The notes under the pieces: generated by a model
Database searches by the model: none
Seen by the model: the letters and a program-made list of their open reading frames with translations, nothing else
What the model was told of the DNA's origin: nothing
Shown: in pieces, positions 1 to 8,062 of the stretch
Layout of the letters: each line of letters begins with the position of its first letter
Numbering within the stretch: position 1 is the stretch's first letter
Program-made: the position numbers and the translations under genes
Source: JAMHWF01 sp964371405
Lineage (GTDB): Bacteria; Pseudomonadota; Gammaproteobacteria; Burkholderiales; Burkholderiaceae_C
Direction: 5' to 3'
NCBI GenBank assembly: GCA_964371405.1
Contig: CAYJLV010000048.1
Coordinates: 1-29,474, forward strand
Length of the DNA: 29,474 nucleotides

Positions 1-521
1 TTCAGGCAGTGCACGCCGCCCGAGTTCTCGGCCACGTTGCCGCCGATGGTGCAGGCGATCTGGCTGCTCGGGTCGGGCGCGTAGTAGAGGCCGTACTGCG
101 CTGCGGCCTCGCTGATCGCGAGATTGCGCACGCCGCACTGCACGACGGCCGTGCGCGCGGTCGGGTCGATGCGCACGATGCGATTGAACTTGGCCAGGCT
201 CAGCGTCACGCCCAGCGCGTGCGGCAGCGCGCCGCCCGACAGCCCGGTGCCGGCGCCGCGCGCAACCACCGGCACCTGCAGTTGGTGGCAGGTGCGCAGC
301 ACGGCGGCGACCTGTTCTTCGGTCTCGGGCAGCGCGACGGCGAGGGGGTGTTCGCGATACGCGGTCAGCCCGTCGCACTCGTAGGGCGCGACGTCCTCGC
401 CGTGCCACAGCAGCGCGCGTGCCGGAAGCACTGCCGACAGCGCGGCCACCACGGCGGCCTGGCGTTGCGCGCGTTGTGACGCGGCAGCGGCGCTCGGCTC
501 GCGGCGCTCGGGGGCGTTCAT
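1..521 (-). CDS. FAD-binding oxidase, glycolate oxidase subunit GlcD-like (partial, 3' end off window)
   Basis: The reverse strand encodes 173 residues from an ATG at 519-521 and runs off the left edge. A good Shine-Dalgarno (GAGGAG) lies about 9 bases upstream, which supports this start. Residues 85-98 read VPVVARGAGTGLSGG, the phosphate-binding loop of the FAD_binding_4 (PCMH-type) domain. Residues 148-169 (APDPSSQ, then TIGGNVAENSGG) are the second conserved FAD-contact block of the GlcD/D-lactate dehydrogenase family. Family members are flavoproteins that oxidise 2-hydroxy acids such as glycolate or D-lactate and pass electrons to partner subunits or the quinone pool. In related bacteria glcE and glcF usually follow; here they would lie outside the window. 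The exact substrate cannot be decided because the C-terminal domain is missing. D-lactate dehydrogenase is the main alternative. Confidence 0.85.
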   Translation of the reverse strand, partial: MNAPERREPSAAAASQRAQRQAAVVAALSAVLPARALLWHGEDVAPYECDGLTAYREHPLAVALPETEEQVAAVLRTCHQLQVPVVARGAGTGLSGGALPHALGVTLSLAKFNRIVRIDPTARTAVVQCGVRNLAISEAAAQYGLYYAPDPSSQIACTIGGNVAENSGGVHCL

Positions 522-607
522 CGGGACGGGTCTCCTCGCCGGGCCGCTTGGCGGCGGCACTCAGGCGCGTAGCTTACGCGGGATCGGGTCGGCTCCGGTG
601 GGCGGCG

Positions 608-1126
608 TCAGCGGCGCTCGCCGGACGACGTCGACGGTTTCGGCGACCCGGGCCGCGGCACGCGCGGCGGCCGAGGCGGTGGCGGCGGCACGCGCACGGC
701 GCGCGGCATGGGGTGAGCGACGACATGCGGCAGATGCACGATCGCCGGCTGGCGCGCCGCCTCGGCACGCGCGCGCTCGGCGTCGAGCCGGGCCTGCGCC
801 TCGGCCAGGCGCAGGCGTTCGTGCTCGAGGCGCTCGTCGCGCTGCTGCTGCTCGTCGAGCCGGCGCTGGATGCGCTCGGTCACGGCCTGCGCCTCGCGGC
901 GCGCATCGTCGCGGCGCTGCTGCGCCGCCTGCGGATCCTCGGGCGTGAACTGCCAAGTGCGCTGTGTTTTCGCGCCGGCGTCGGGCCGGTCGCTGAACAC
1001 GATGCGCCCGTCGGCGGTGCGCTGCTGGTAGATCTGCGCCGTGCCTTGCGCCGTCCCGCCGGCCGCCGACGCCGTAGCGACCACGGCGAACAGCGCGCGC
1101 TGCAGGAAGACCTTCGATGCCGCCAT
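608..1126 (-). CDS. DUF4124 domain-containing secreted/envelope protein
   Basis: 172 residues. A hydrophobic N-terminus with a basic start (MAASKVFLQRALFAVVATASA) looks like a Sec signal peptide. It is followed by QIYQQRTADGRIVFSDRP, the short beta-rich DUF4124 signature (tyrosine, DG, FSD, P). Residues about 60-125 are rich in Arg, Glu, Gln and Ala and are likely a coiled coil. The C-terminal 40 residues are Pro/Arg-rich, with a run of five prolines. DUF4124 proteins are common in beta- and gammaproteobacteria and are thought to sit in the periplasm; their role is unknown. The gene lies 40 bp downstream of the FIST gene on the same strand and could be the last gene of a phaM-FIST-DUF4124 unit. 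Its own ribosome site is weak. Confidence 0.75.
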   Translation of the reverse strand: MAASKVFLQRALFAVVATASAAGGTAQGTAQIYQQRTADGRIVFSDRPDAGAKTQRTWQFTPEDPQAAQQRRDDARREAQAVTERIQRRLDEQQQRDERLEHERLRLAEAQARLDAERARAEAARQPAIVHLPHVVAHPMPRAVRVPPPPPRPPRVPRPGSPKPSTSSGERR

Positions 1127-1166
1127 GCCGTTTCGATGCGTTGCGGAGGTGGATGGTTCCGGGTCG

Positions 1167-2384
1167 TCAGTCGGCGGCGAACACCGTCAGCACGCCGGTG
1201 TAGCCGTAGAGGTGGTTGCGCGCGATCTCGCCGGCGGCGAAGAAGCCGGCCAGCGGTACGTCGCCGAGTGCGCGCCGCACGATGGCGAGTTCGGCCGACG
1301 GCGCGCCGAAGTGCGGGCCGCCGCGGCCCGAGCAGCTGACGTAGATCGCTCCGGCAATGCGCGGGCCAAGTGCGGCGGCGGCCGGCAGCGCTGCGGCGGC
1401 GGCAACGCGCGCCGCCGGCCGCGCGCCATGAAGCACGAGTTCGTCGGGCTCGAGCTCCTCGCGCACCTCGGCGCAGATGCGCACCAGGTCGCGCCGCGCG
1501 GCCTCGGTGTCGCGCTGGCAGAACGCCAGCCGCATGCCGGGCTGCACGGCGTCGCCGATCGCGATGGCGCCGCGTTGCGGGTCGATGCCGATCAGGTGGC
1601 GCACCAGCGTGTCGGTGCCGAACTGGCCGGCGCGTGCCAGCAGGTCGGTGTTGCCCGCGCTCAGGCCGGCCAGCGTCTGGCGCACGGCGGGCAAGGCACG
1701 GTCGGGCGTTGCGATGTCGATGCCGAGATCGCCGAGCAGGCAGGCAAGTGCCGGCCGGCCGTCGAGCGTCGCGACCACGTTGCGCTCCGCGCCGGTGATC
1801 GTGCGCACCGGCCCGACCGGCTGGCAGCCCTGCGTGACGCGCGAAACCAGCGCGATGCGGTCGCTGAACGCGACGCCCGAGAGGCCGCCGTCGTGCACGC
1901 CGTCGGCGATCTGCGGCGCACGGCCGCGCCCCGAGGCCAGGCCGCCGAACAGGTAGCCGCTGGCGGTGCGCGCACTCAACTCGCCGATCAGCTCGGCGAG
2001 ATCGGGCGTCGCCGGGTCGGCGTGCACCTGCGCCGTGTGCGCGGCGAAACCGCCGAGCGGCTGCGCCCCCGAGAAGACGCGGAAGTCGCTGCGCGGCAGC
2101 GCGGCGAGCATCAGCGCCAGCCCCGGCTCGTCGAAGTGTTCGACGCCGCTGGCCGAGACGCCGATGCCGCAGGCGCCGACCCAGGCGACGCCGGGCCAGC
2201 GGCGGCGCACTTCGTCGTAGAGGGTTTCGGCTTCGCTGGCGTAGTGATCGCTGAAGTAGAGCCAGCCGAGCGTCGGCGCGCCGGTGCTCTCGTCATTGCG
2301 GGCGGAGTCGACCTGCTGCGCGGCGCGCGCCAGCGCGACCCGCCAGTCGGTGTGCGTGGCGTGGCCGTGCGCGAACGGCTTCAT
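1167..2384 (-). CDS. FIST N/C domain signal protein
   Basis: 405 residues. The C-terminal region carries the FIST_C hallmark SCSGRGGPHFG (about residues 345-355), followed by PLAGFFAAGEIARNHLYGYTGVLTVF. The N-terminal half (YFSDHYASEAETLYDEVRRRWPGVAWVGACG and onward) fits FIST_N. FIST proteins are small-ligand sensors, often fused to histidine kinases, GGDEF or methyl-accepting domains. This one is a stand-alone sensor module without an output domain, so any signalling would need a partner protein. No signal peptide is visible, so it is probably cytoplasmic. The start lies 10 bp after the phaM stop, with no strong Shine-Dalgarno, suggesting translational coupling to phaM. The ligand is unknown; amino acids have been proposed for the family. 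Confidence 0.85.
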   Translation of the reverse strand: MKPFAHGHATHTDWRVALARAAQQVDSARNDESTGAPTLGWLYFSDHYASEAETLYDEVRRRWPGVAWVGACGIGVSASGVEHFDEPGLALMLAALPRSDFRVFSGAQPLGGFAAHTAQVHADPATPDLAELIGELSARTASGYLFGGLASGRGRAPQIADGVHDGGLSGVAFSDRIALVSRVTQGCQPVGPVRTITGAERNVVATLDGRPALACLLGDLGIDIATPDRALPAVRQTLAGLSAGNTDLLARAGQFGTDTLVRHLIGIDPQRGAIAIGDAVQPGMRLAFCQRDTEAARRDLVRICAEVREELEPDELVLHGARPAARVAAAAALPAAAALGPRIAGAIYVSCSGRGGPHFGAPSAELAIVRRALGDVPLAGFFAAGEIARNHLYGYTGVLTVFAAD

Positions 2385-2394
2385 GGCGGCCGGC

Positions 2395-3024
2395 TCAGGG
2401 GCGCTTGCGCGCCCGCGGTTTGGGCTTCACCGCGCGTGCGACCTTGCCCGGCGCCGCCGCCGCGGCGCGCAGCGTCTGGCCGGCGGCGTCGAACGACTGC
2501 TTGACCATCGCGCCGGCGAGATTCTTCGCCGCGTCGGTCGCCGAGTCCTTCATCGCGGTGGTCGCGAGCTGCGTGAACTGCTTCGTCAGCGCGCCCCACC
2601 ACTGCATCGGATCGACGACGCCGGCCGCGTCGGGCATCGCGCCGGCGGCTGCGGCGTCCGGCGCCCGCTTGCGCGCCGTCTTCGTCGCTGCGGCGGGCGG
2701 CGGCGCTGCCGGTGCGGCCTCGGGCGCGCGGATCTTCAGCGACTCGCGCAGATCGCCGACCTGCACGTTCATCGTCCTGAGGGTCGACAGCGTCATGCGC
2801 TGCACTTCGAGCGCCTGGATCGTCGCGGCGAGCATGCGCGCGTTCTGCTCGAGCCAGAACTGCACCGTGCGCAACTCCTCGATGCGCTTCTCGAGTTCCT
2901 CGGGGTTGAGCGTCGGCGCGACCCACTGGCCGATGCTCGGCAGTGCCGCCCCCGCGTTCTTCACGAGGCCTTGCAGGAAATCGAATCCGGGAACGAGCTT
3001 GTTGAAGCCGGCAGTCTCGGCCAT
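2395..3024 (-). CDS. phaM: PhaM-like polyhydroxybutyrate granule-associated protein
   Basis: 209 residues from the ATG at 3022-3024, which has an AAGGGAG Shine-Dalgarno 6 bases upstream; the reading frame stays open for 43 more codons upstream but without a matching ribosome site. The N-terminal block (GFNKLVPGFDFLQGL, then SIGQWVAPTLNPEELEKRIEEL, then VQFWLEQNARMLAATIQALEVQRM) is the conserved PhaM region. The C-terminus is Ala/Pro/Lys/Arg-rich (AATKTARKRAP, KPKPRARKRP), matching the DNA-binding tail of PhaM. In Ralstonia eutropha PhaM activates PHB synthase PhaC1 and links PHB granules to the nucleoid so that they segregate between daughter cells. The protein is somewhat shorter than the roughly 260-residue Ralstonia protein. 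No other pha gene is in the window; the FIST gene follows directly. Confidence 0.85.
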   Translation of the reverse strand: MAETAGFNKLVPGFDFLQGLVKNAGAALPSIGQWVAPTLNPEELEKRIEELRTVQFWLEQNARMLAATIQALEVQRMTLSTLRTMNVQVGDLRESLKIRAPEAAPAAPPPAAATKTARKRAPDAAAAGAMPDAAGVVDPMQWWGALTKQFTQLATTAMKDSATDAAKNLAGAMVKQSFDAAGQTLRAAAAAPGKVARAVKPKPRARKRP

Positions 3025-3154
3025 GGAGTCTCCCTTCAGTTCAAAGGTCGCCGCGCCGTCAGTTTCTGAGGCAACCCATTCTGCTCCGCGCGCGCAGCGC
3101 TGGCCAGCGTCGATGCCGAGCCGGCGCGGCGCGGGCCCTGGGCGAGCGCCCACG

Positions 3155-3160
3155 CATAAT
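3155..3160 (+). promoter_or_regulatory. candidate -10 box for the DUF3108 gene
   Basis: CATAAT resembles a sigma-70 -10 element and would start transcription near 3167, about 55 bases before the chosen DUF3108 start. No convincing -35 box is visible 16-18 bases upstream. This is inferred from sequence likeness only. Confidence 0.35.
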
Positions 3161-3181
3161 CACCCGCACCCGGCTTGGCGA

Positions 3182-3200
3182 GTGCATGCGCCTCATGCAC
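3182..3200. repeat. 19-bp perfect inverted repeat upstream of the DUF3108 gene
   Basis: GTGCATG (3182-3188), a 5-base spacer CGCCT, then CATGCAC (3194-3200). The arms are perfectly complementary. It lies between the candidate -10 box and the DUF3108 start codon at 3223, so it could be an operator or a leader hairpin. No regulator is encoded beside it. Confidence 0.6.
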
Positions 3201-3222
3201 GCGAGATGTCTGCTGCCCGTCG

Positions 3223-4212
3223 ATGTCTGCGCTGTCTCCGAGCGGGCCTCGCCGGCCCGACGCCGCCGTCCTCGGCGTGTTGCTGCTCGCCGTCGCCGCG
3301 GGGCACTGGCTGGCGCTCGCCGGGTTCGAGGCCACGCGCTTGCCGAATGAGGCGGCGCGGCAGGCGCAGCACGGGCCGCCGGTGCGCAGCGTCCTTGCCG
3401 TCGCGTCGCCGCGCTCGCCTGCCGCTGCTGCCGCGAATCCGGTTGCGCCGATGCCGACAGCGCCTCCACCGGGCCGCGCACCGCGTCGAGCGCTGCCCGC
3501 CGAGCCCGCGGCGCGCCCGCCCGACGCCGCTGCTGCCGAACCTTGGCCGACCTATGCAACCGAACCGCCGCCCGAGTTCAGCGCGCGCTACACCGTGCTG
3601 CGCGGCGAAGCGAGCGGCCACGGCGAACTGCACTGGCAGCCTGCGGGCGACGGCTATGTCGCGCGCTTCGATGTCGACCTCGGCGCGCACTCCTACGTCT
3701 GGGAGAGCCGCGGCGGCTACGACGCGGCCGGTCTCGCGCCGCTGCGATTCATCGATCGCCGGGCGCGCCGCGGCATCCAGGCCGCCAACTTCCAGCGCGA
3801 CGGCGCCGGTGGGCCGCCGCGCATCGTCTACTCGGGTCCGCCGCTGGAGCACCCGCTGCCGCCCGGAGCGCAGGATCGGTTGAGCTGGATCGTGCAGCTC
3901 GCGGCAATCGCGCGGGCCCGCACCGAGCCTTGGGTGGGCGGTGAATCGATCTCCCTGTACGTCAGCGGGGCACGCGGCGACGCCGATCGCTGGGACTTCA
4001 TCGTTGCCGGCATCGACGACATCGCCGCACCGCGGGGCGCGGCGCGCCCCGCGGTGCGCCTGCTGCGCGAGCCGCGGCGGCGCTACGACGTGCGCGTCGA
4101 GGTCTGGCTGGACGCCGCACGCGGGCATCTGCCGCTGCGCGTGCGCACGACCCCGACCGGCGGAGCGCCGGCGCAGGAGTGGCTGTTGGACGAGGCCGGG
4201 CCGGCCCGCTGA
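3223..4212 (+). CDS. DUF3108 domain-containing protein
   Basis: 329 residues from the ATG at 3223; an in-frame ATG at 3175 would add 16 residues but falls before the inverted repeat. Residues about 14-31 form one hydrophobic segment (AAVLGVLLLAVAAGHWLALAG), a signal anchor. A Pro/Ala-rich linker follows to about residue 115. From about 119 the DUF3108 domain begins (FSARYTVLRGEASGHGELHW, then YVWESRGGYDAAGLAPLRFIDRR, then LSWIVQLAAIA). DUF3108 is a beta-rich periplasmic domain widespread in proteobacteria and of unknown function. The protein would be tethered to the inner membrane with the domain in the periplasm. It is divergent from phaM and is followed 81 bp later by the DUF3567 gene. Function is not known. 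Confidence 0.8.
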   Translation: MSALSPSGPRRPDAAVLGVLLLAVAAGHWLALAGFEATRLPNEAARQAQHGPPVRSVLAVASPRSPAAAAANPVAPMPTAPPPGRAPRRALPAEPAARPPDAAAAEPWPTYATEPPPEFSARYTVLRGEASGHGELHWQPAGDGYVARFDVDLGAHSYVWESRGGYDAAGLAPLRFIDRRARRGIQAANFQRDGAGGPPRIVYSGPPLEHPLPPGAQDRLSWIVQLAAIARARTEPWVGGESISLYVSGARGDADRWDFIVAGIDDIAAPRGAARPAVRLLREPRRRYDVRVEVWLDAARGHLPLRVRTTPTGGAPAQEWLLDEAGPAR

Positions 4213-4293
4213 AGGACGACCGGGACGATCGGGCGCTTGAAATCCGGCGCTGCAGACCCATTTCTTCGGCATCCGCTCCGAAAGGGCATGCAC

Positions 4294-4566
4294 ATGCAGA
4301 TGGTCTACAACTCCGACAATTTCGCCGTCGTCCAGTTCGAGGTGCCCGCTGACGCGGGCGCATCGTCCGCGCCGCGCGCGGCGCGCGGCGGGTTCGAGAT
4401 CGTCGACAAGTTAGCGCGCAAGGAGATCTTCATCGACGGCGCGCTGGCCGCCAGCTTCAAGGAAGGCGTTGCGGCGCTGATCGACAAGGCCTCCTCGGAA
4501 GCGGAATTCGATGCCTGGCTCGGCCGCTACGCGGCGCTGATGCAGCAGCCGCTGACGGCGCACTGA
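4294..4566 (+). CDS. DUF3567 family protein
   Basis: 90 residues from the ATG at 4294. AAAGGG at 4281-4286 lies 7 bases upstream, a better spacing than for the ATG at 4288, and the family usually begins MQM-YNSD. The sequence MQMVYNSDNFAVVQFEVP and the block GFEIVDKLARKEIFIDGALA are typical of DUF3567, a small soluble family almost confined to Burkholderiales. Many members are annotated only as hypothetical. The C-terminal half is helical and acidic (KASSEAEFDAWLGRYAALM). No catalytic motif or signal peptide is seen. It lies between the DUF3108 gene and the AAA+ ATPase on the same strand, with about 80-100 bp on each side. Confidence 0.8.
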   Translation: MQMVYNSDNFAVVQFEVPADAGASSAPRAARGGFEIVDKLARKEIFIDGALAASFKEGVAALIDKASSEAEFDAWLGRYAALMQQPLTAH

Positions 4567-4668
4567 TCGCGCATTGCCCGGCGCTGCGCAGGGGCGGGCG
4601 CGTCCGGGCTTGCCCCCGGGCGGCGGCTGCGCCAAGATGACCCGTGAAGCGTCATCCTGGAGCGCCGC

Positions 4669-6969
4669 TTGAAGACCGCCGATGCCCGGTTCGTCCTGTC
4701 GCCCGACCTGGCCGAGGCTCCCGTGCTGGATCGCCTCTGCTCGCAGTTCGTGCTGACGCTGACGCTCAACAGCGCGGGCCGCTTCAATCTGCGCCGCGAC
4801 TGGAGCAGCCTGCTCGCGTTGACCGGCCGCCACCTGGTGTGGCCGGCGCCGGTGCTGGTGCGGCTGCGCGCCTTCCTGCGCACGCGCTGCGCCGGCAATG
4901 CGCTGTGGCGCGGCCACGATGCCCTGACCGACGACGCCTTCATGCAGCGCCACGGCGCCTGGAAAGGGCCCTACGAGGAGGGCACGCTGTTCTTCTATGT
5001 CGACGAGTACATCAAGGACGCGCCCAAGGACCTGCTCGCCGTGCTCGGCGCGACGCGCGACTGGCTGGCGCGGCGCGTGAAGAAAGAGCACACGCTGGTC
5101 GAGAAGAACATCGACGCGCTCGCCGGCCTGTTGCAGCTCAACCCCGCCGAGCGCGCGCTGCTGCTGTACGGCACGCTGGCGCGCTACCAGCGCGAGCTGC
5201 GCGGCCTGCTCGTCGAGTTCAAGGTCGCCAACGCGCAGGAGGCCTATGCCGCGATCGCCGCGGTGGCCGGTGTCAACGAGCAGGAGGTCGCCGAGGCGCT
5301 GCGCGCGGGCTCGCGGCTCGAGCGCATCGGCATGGTCGAGAACCTCATCTCGGAGCACAACATCACCGACCTGGCCGACCTGATGAAGGTCAGCGAGCAG
5401 CTGCCTCCGGTGCTGATGCGCGAGTACCAGGGGCCGAGCGACCTGATGGCCGTGTTCACGCGGCCGGCGAGCAAGAGCGCTCTGACCCCGGCCGACTTCG
5501 GCTTCGTCGCCGACGACCTGCGCGTGCTCAGCGCGCTGCTCAGGAATGCCGTTGCGCACAAGGAGCCCGGCGTCAACGTGCTGCTGTACGGGCCGCCCGG
5601 CACCGGCAAGACGGAGCTGGCCAAGGTCGCGGCGCAGAGTGTCGGCCTGGAGTTGTACGAAGTCGAGTACGCCGACCGCGACGGCAACTCGCTGTCGGGC
5701 CGTGACCGCTATCGCTCGCTGCAGATCAGCCAGGTGTTCCTCAAGGGGGGCGAGCAGGTCGCCCTGCTGTTCGACGAAGTCGAGGATGTGTTCCCGCCGA
5801 TCAACAGCGACACGGCGCAGCTGATGGCGCGGCTCGACACCGGCGACGGCGTGCCCAGCGGCTCCGTCAGCGGCAAGGCCTGGGTCAACCAGATCCTCGA
5901 GACCAATCCGGTGCCGGTGGTGTGGGTCACGAATCGCATCGAGCAGATCGACCCGGCGTTCCGGCGCCGCTTCCAGTACCACCTCGAACTCAAGTCGCCG
6001 CCGCCCGGCGCGCGCGAGGCGCTGATCGTGCGCGCGCTCGAAGGCGTCGCAGTCGGCGAGGGCTTCGCCTCGCGGCTGGCCGAACGGCGCGGCCTCACGC
6101 CGGCGCAGATCCGCACCGCGGTGCGCTTTGCGCGGCTCGCCAGCGACGCGGGCGAGGTCGAGCGGCTGATCGAGCGCCAGCTCGGCAACGCCGACAAGGC
6201 GCTCGGCGGCGCGCCGAGCGAGCGCGGCATGCGCCGCGTCGTCACGCAGTACGACCTCTCGCTGCTGAATCTCGAGACGCGCTTCGAGATCGCCAAGATC
6301 GTCGAGGCGCTGCGCCGGCGCAGCGCCGGCTGCCTGTGCTTCTACGGGCCGCCGGGCTCCGGCAAGACGGCGCTGGCCGAGCACATCGCCGGTGAGCTGC
6401 AGCGACCGCTGATGGTGCGCCAGGCCAGCGACGTGATGAGCAAGTATGTCGGCGAGACGGAGCAGAACATGGCGCGCATGTTCGCCGAGGCCGAGGCCGA
6501 GCAGGCCGTGCTGCTGCTCGACGAGGCCGACAGCTTCCTGCGCAGCCGGCGCATGGCCGAGCGCAACTACGAAGTCAGCGAAGTCAACGAGATGCTGCAG
6601 GGCATGGAGCGCCATGCCGGCGTCTTCATCTGCACGACCAACCTGTTCGACGAGCTCGACGAGGCGGCGCTGCGGCGGTTCACGTTCAAGATCCGCTTCC
6701 ACGCGCTGCTGGCCGCGCAGCGCGAGCGCATGTTCGTCGCCGAGGCGCTCGCCGGCGCGGCCGACGCGCCGAGCGACGAGCAGCGCGCGCGCCTCGCCGC
6801 GCTCGACCAATTGACGCCGGGCGACTTCGCTGCCGTGCGCCGGCAGGTCGAGGTGCTCGGCGTCGCCTTCGAGCCCGACGAGTTCCTCGCCCAGCTCGAG
6901 GCCGAGCACCGCGTCAAGCCCGAGGTGCGCCAGCGCCGCGGCATCGGCTTCGTGCAGCCCGGGCATTGA
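4669..6969 (+). CDS. Tandem AAA+ ATPase of unknown function
   Basis: 766 residues. The start is a TTG at 4669 with CTGGAG 6 bases upstream; no ATG or GTG fits better. Residues 1 to about 290 are a family-specific N-terminal region. The first AAA+ module has Walker A GPPGTGKT at 308-315, Walker B ALLFDEVED at 365-373 and a sensor-1/arginine-finger stretch WVTNRIEQIDPAFRRRF. The second has Walker A GPPGSGKT at 560-567, a pore-loop-like SKYVGETE, Walker B VLLLDEADS at 614-622 and CTTNLFDELDEAALRRF. The layout suggests a hexameric CDC48/katanin-like remodelling ATPase, but only the second module has an obvious aromatic pore loop. It is a cytoplasmic protein with no signal peptide. The substrate is unknown. 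The start of metH follows after 43 bp. ATPase assignment is firm; role is not. Confidence 0.85.
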   Translation: MKTADARFVLSPDLAEAPVLDRLCSQFVLTLTLNSAGRFNLRRDWSSLLALTGRHLVWPAPVLVRLRAFLRTRCAGNALWRGHDALTDDAFMQRHGAWKGPYEEGTLFFYVDEYIKDAPKDLLAVLGATRDWLARRVKKEHTLVEKNIDALAGLLQLNPAERALLLYGTLARYQRELRGLLVEFKVANAQEAYAAIAAVAGVNEQEVAEALRAGSRLERIGMVENLISEHNITDLADLMKVSEQLPPVLMREYQGPSDLMAVFTRPASKSALTPADFGFVADDLRVLSALLRNAVAHKEPGVNVLLYGPPGTGKTELAKVAAQSVGLELYEVEYADRDGNSLSGRDRYRSLQISQVFLKGGEQVALLFDEVEDVFPPINSDTAQLMARLDTGDGVPSGSVSGKAWVNQILETNPVPVVWVTNRIEQIDPAFRRRFQYHLELKSPPPGAREALIVRALEGVAVGEGFASRLAERRGLTPAQIRTAVRFARLASDAGEVERLIERQLGNADKALGGAPSERGMRRVVTQYDLSLLNLETRFEIAKIVEALRRRSAGCLCFYGPPGSGKTALAEHIAGELQRPLMVRQASDVMSKYVGETEQNMARMFAEAEAEQAVLLLDEADSFLRSRRMAERNYEVSEVNEMLQGMERHAGVFICTTNLFDELDEAALRRFTFKIRFHALLAAQRERMFVAEALAGAADAPSDEQRARLAALDQLTPGDFAAVRRQVEVLGVAFEPDEFLAQLEAEHRVKPEVRQRRGIGFVQPGH

Positions 6970-7000
6970 CGTGCGGCGTGCGGCCGCCGCGCCGCCTTCC

Positions 7001-7006
7001 TACAAT
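7001..7006 (+). promoter_or_regulatory. candidate -10 box for the first metH gene
   Basis: TACAAT matches the sigma-70 -10 consensus at five of six positions. It ends 6 bases before the ATG at 7013, so transcription would begin at or next to the start codon. No clear -35 box is seen at the usual distance; TTGACG at 6966-6971 is too far away (29-base spacer). Confidence 0.45.
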
Positions 7007-7012
7007 GCCCGC

Positions 7013-8062
7013 ATGAAGAACCTGGCCTACACGCGCGGCGCTGCGCTGCCGCGGCTGCTGCGCGAGCGCATCGTGATCCTCGACGGCGCGATGGGCACGA
7101 TGATCCAGCGCCACCGCCTGACCGAGGCCGACTACCGCGGCGAGCGCTTCAAGGACCACCCGCGCGACGTCAAGGGCAACAACGAACTGCTGCAGTTCAC
7201 GCAGCCCGAGCTGATCCGCGACATCCACGCCGCCTATCTCGCGGCCGGCGCCGACATCGTCGAGACCAACACTTTCGGCGCGACGCGCGTCTCGCAGGAG
7301 GACTACGGCCTCGGCCCGCTGGCACGCGAGATGAACCTGGCGGCGGCGCGCCTGGCGCGCGAGGCCGCCGACGCGGCGAGCACGCCGGACAAGCCGCGCT
7401 TCGTCGCCGGCGCGCTCGGGCCGACGCCGCGCACCGCGAGCATCAGCCCCGACGTCAACGACCCGGCGGCGCGCAACATCGGCTTCGACGAGCTGAAGGA
7501 CGCCTACCGCGAGCAGGCCGAGGGCCTGCTCGAAGGCGGCGTCGACCTGTTCCTGATCGAGACCGTGTTCGACACGCTCAACGCCAAGGCCGCCATCTTC
7601 GCGCTCGACGAGCTGATGGAGGCGAGCGGCGAGCGGCTGCCTGTCATCGTCTCGGGCACCGTGACCGACGCGTCGGGCCGGATCCTCTCGGGCCAGACGG
7701 TCAGCGCGTTCTGGCATTCGGTGCGTCACGCGCGGCCGCTGGCTGTCGGGTTGAACTGCGCGCTCGGCGCGGCTCTGATGCGGCCCTATGTCGAGGAGCT
7801 GTCGAAGGTGGCCGGCGAGACCTACGTCAGCTGCTACCCGAATGCCGGCCTGCCCAACCCGATGACCGAGACCGGTTTCGACGAGACGCCCGACGTGACC
7901 GGCGCGCTGATGGAGGAGTTCGCGCGCTCGGGCTTCCTCAACATCGCGGGCGGCTGCTGCGGCACGACGCCCGAACACATCGCGCAGATCGCGGCGCGCG
8001 TCGGCGCCTACCGGCCGCGGCGCCCGGGCGAGCGGTTGTTCAGCGCGCTGCTGGCGGCCTGA
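7013..8062 (+). CDS. metH: Methionine synthase, homocysteine-binding half (split MetH)
   Basis: 349 residues from the ATG at 7013. This is the homocysteine S-methyltransferase domain of cobalamin-dependent methionine synthase, alone. Conserved pieces are ILDGAMGTMIQRH near the N-terminus, GADIVETNTFGATRVSQEDYG, and the zinc-binding cysteines: Cys249 in GLNCALG and Cys315-Cys316 in GGCCGTTPEHI. They correspond to the three zinc ligands of E. coli MetH. The zinc activates the homocysteine thiol, which takes a methyl group from methylcobalamin held by the partner protein at 8707-11466. In Burkholderiales MetH is commonly split this way. No Shine-Dalgarno precedes the start and the -10-like box sits only 6 bases away, so the message may be leaderless. 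The stop abuts the stop of the opposing lipoprotein gene (TGATCA). Confidence 0.93.
   Translation: MKNLAYTRGAALPRLLRERIVILDGAMGTMIQRHRLTEADYRGERFKDHPRDVKGNNELLQFTQPELIRDIHAAYLAAGADIVETNTFGATRVSQEDYGLGPLAREMNLAAARLAREAADAASTPDKPRFVAGALGPTPRTASISPDVNDPAARNIGFDELKDAYREQAEGLLEGGVDLFLIETVFDTLNAKAAIFALDELMEASGERLPVIVSGTVTDASGRILSGQTVSAFWHSVRHARPLAVGLNCALGAALMRPYVEELSKVAGETYVSCYPNAGLPNPMTETGFDETPDVTGALMEEFARSGFLNIAGGCCGTTPEHIAQIAARVGAYRPRRPGERLFSALLAA

Noticed and set aside
4411..6966. 851-residue minus-strand open frame opposite the AAA+ ATPase
   Set aside because: Antisense shadow; the plus strand has clear Walker motifs and a ribosome site.
6966..6971. TTGACG as -35 box of the first metH gene
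   Set aside because: The spacer to TACAAT is 29 bases, far from the usual 16-18, and TTGAC overlaps the stop of the upstream gene.
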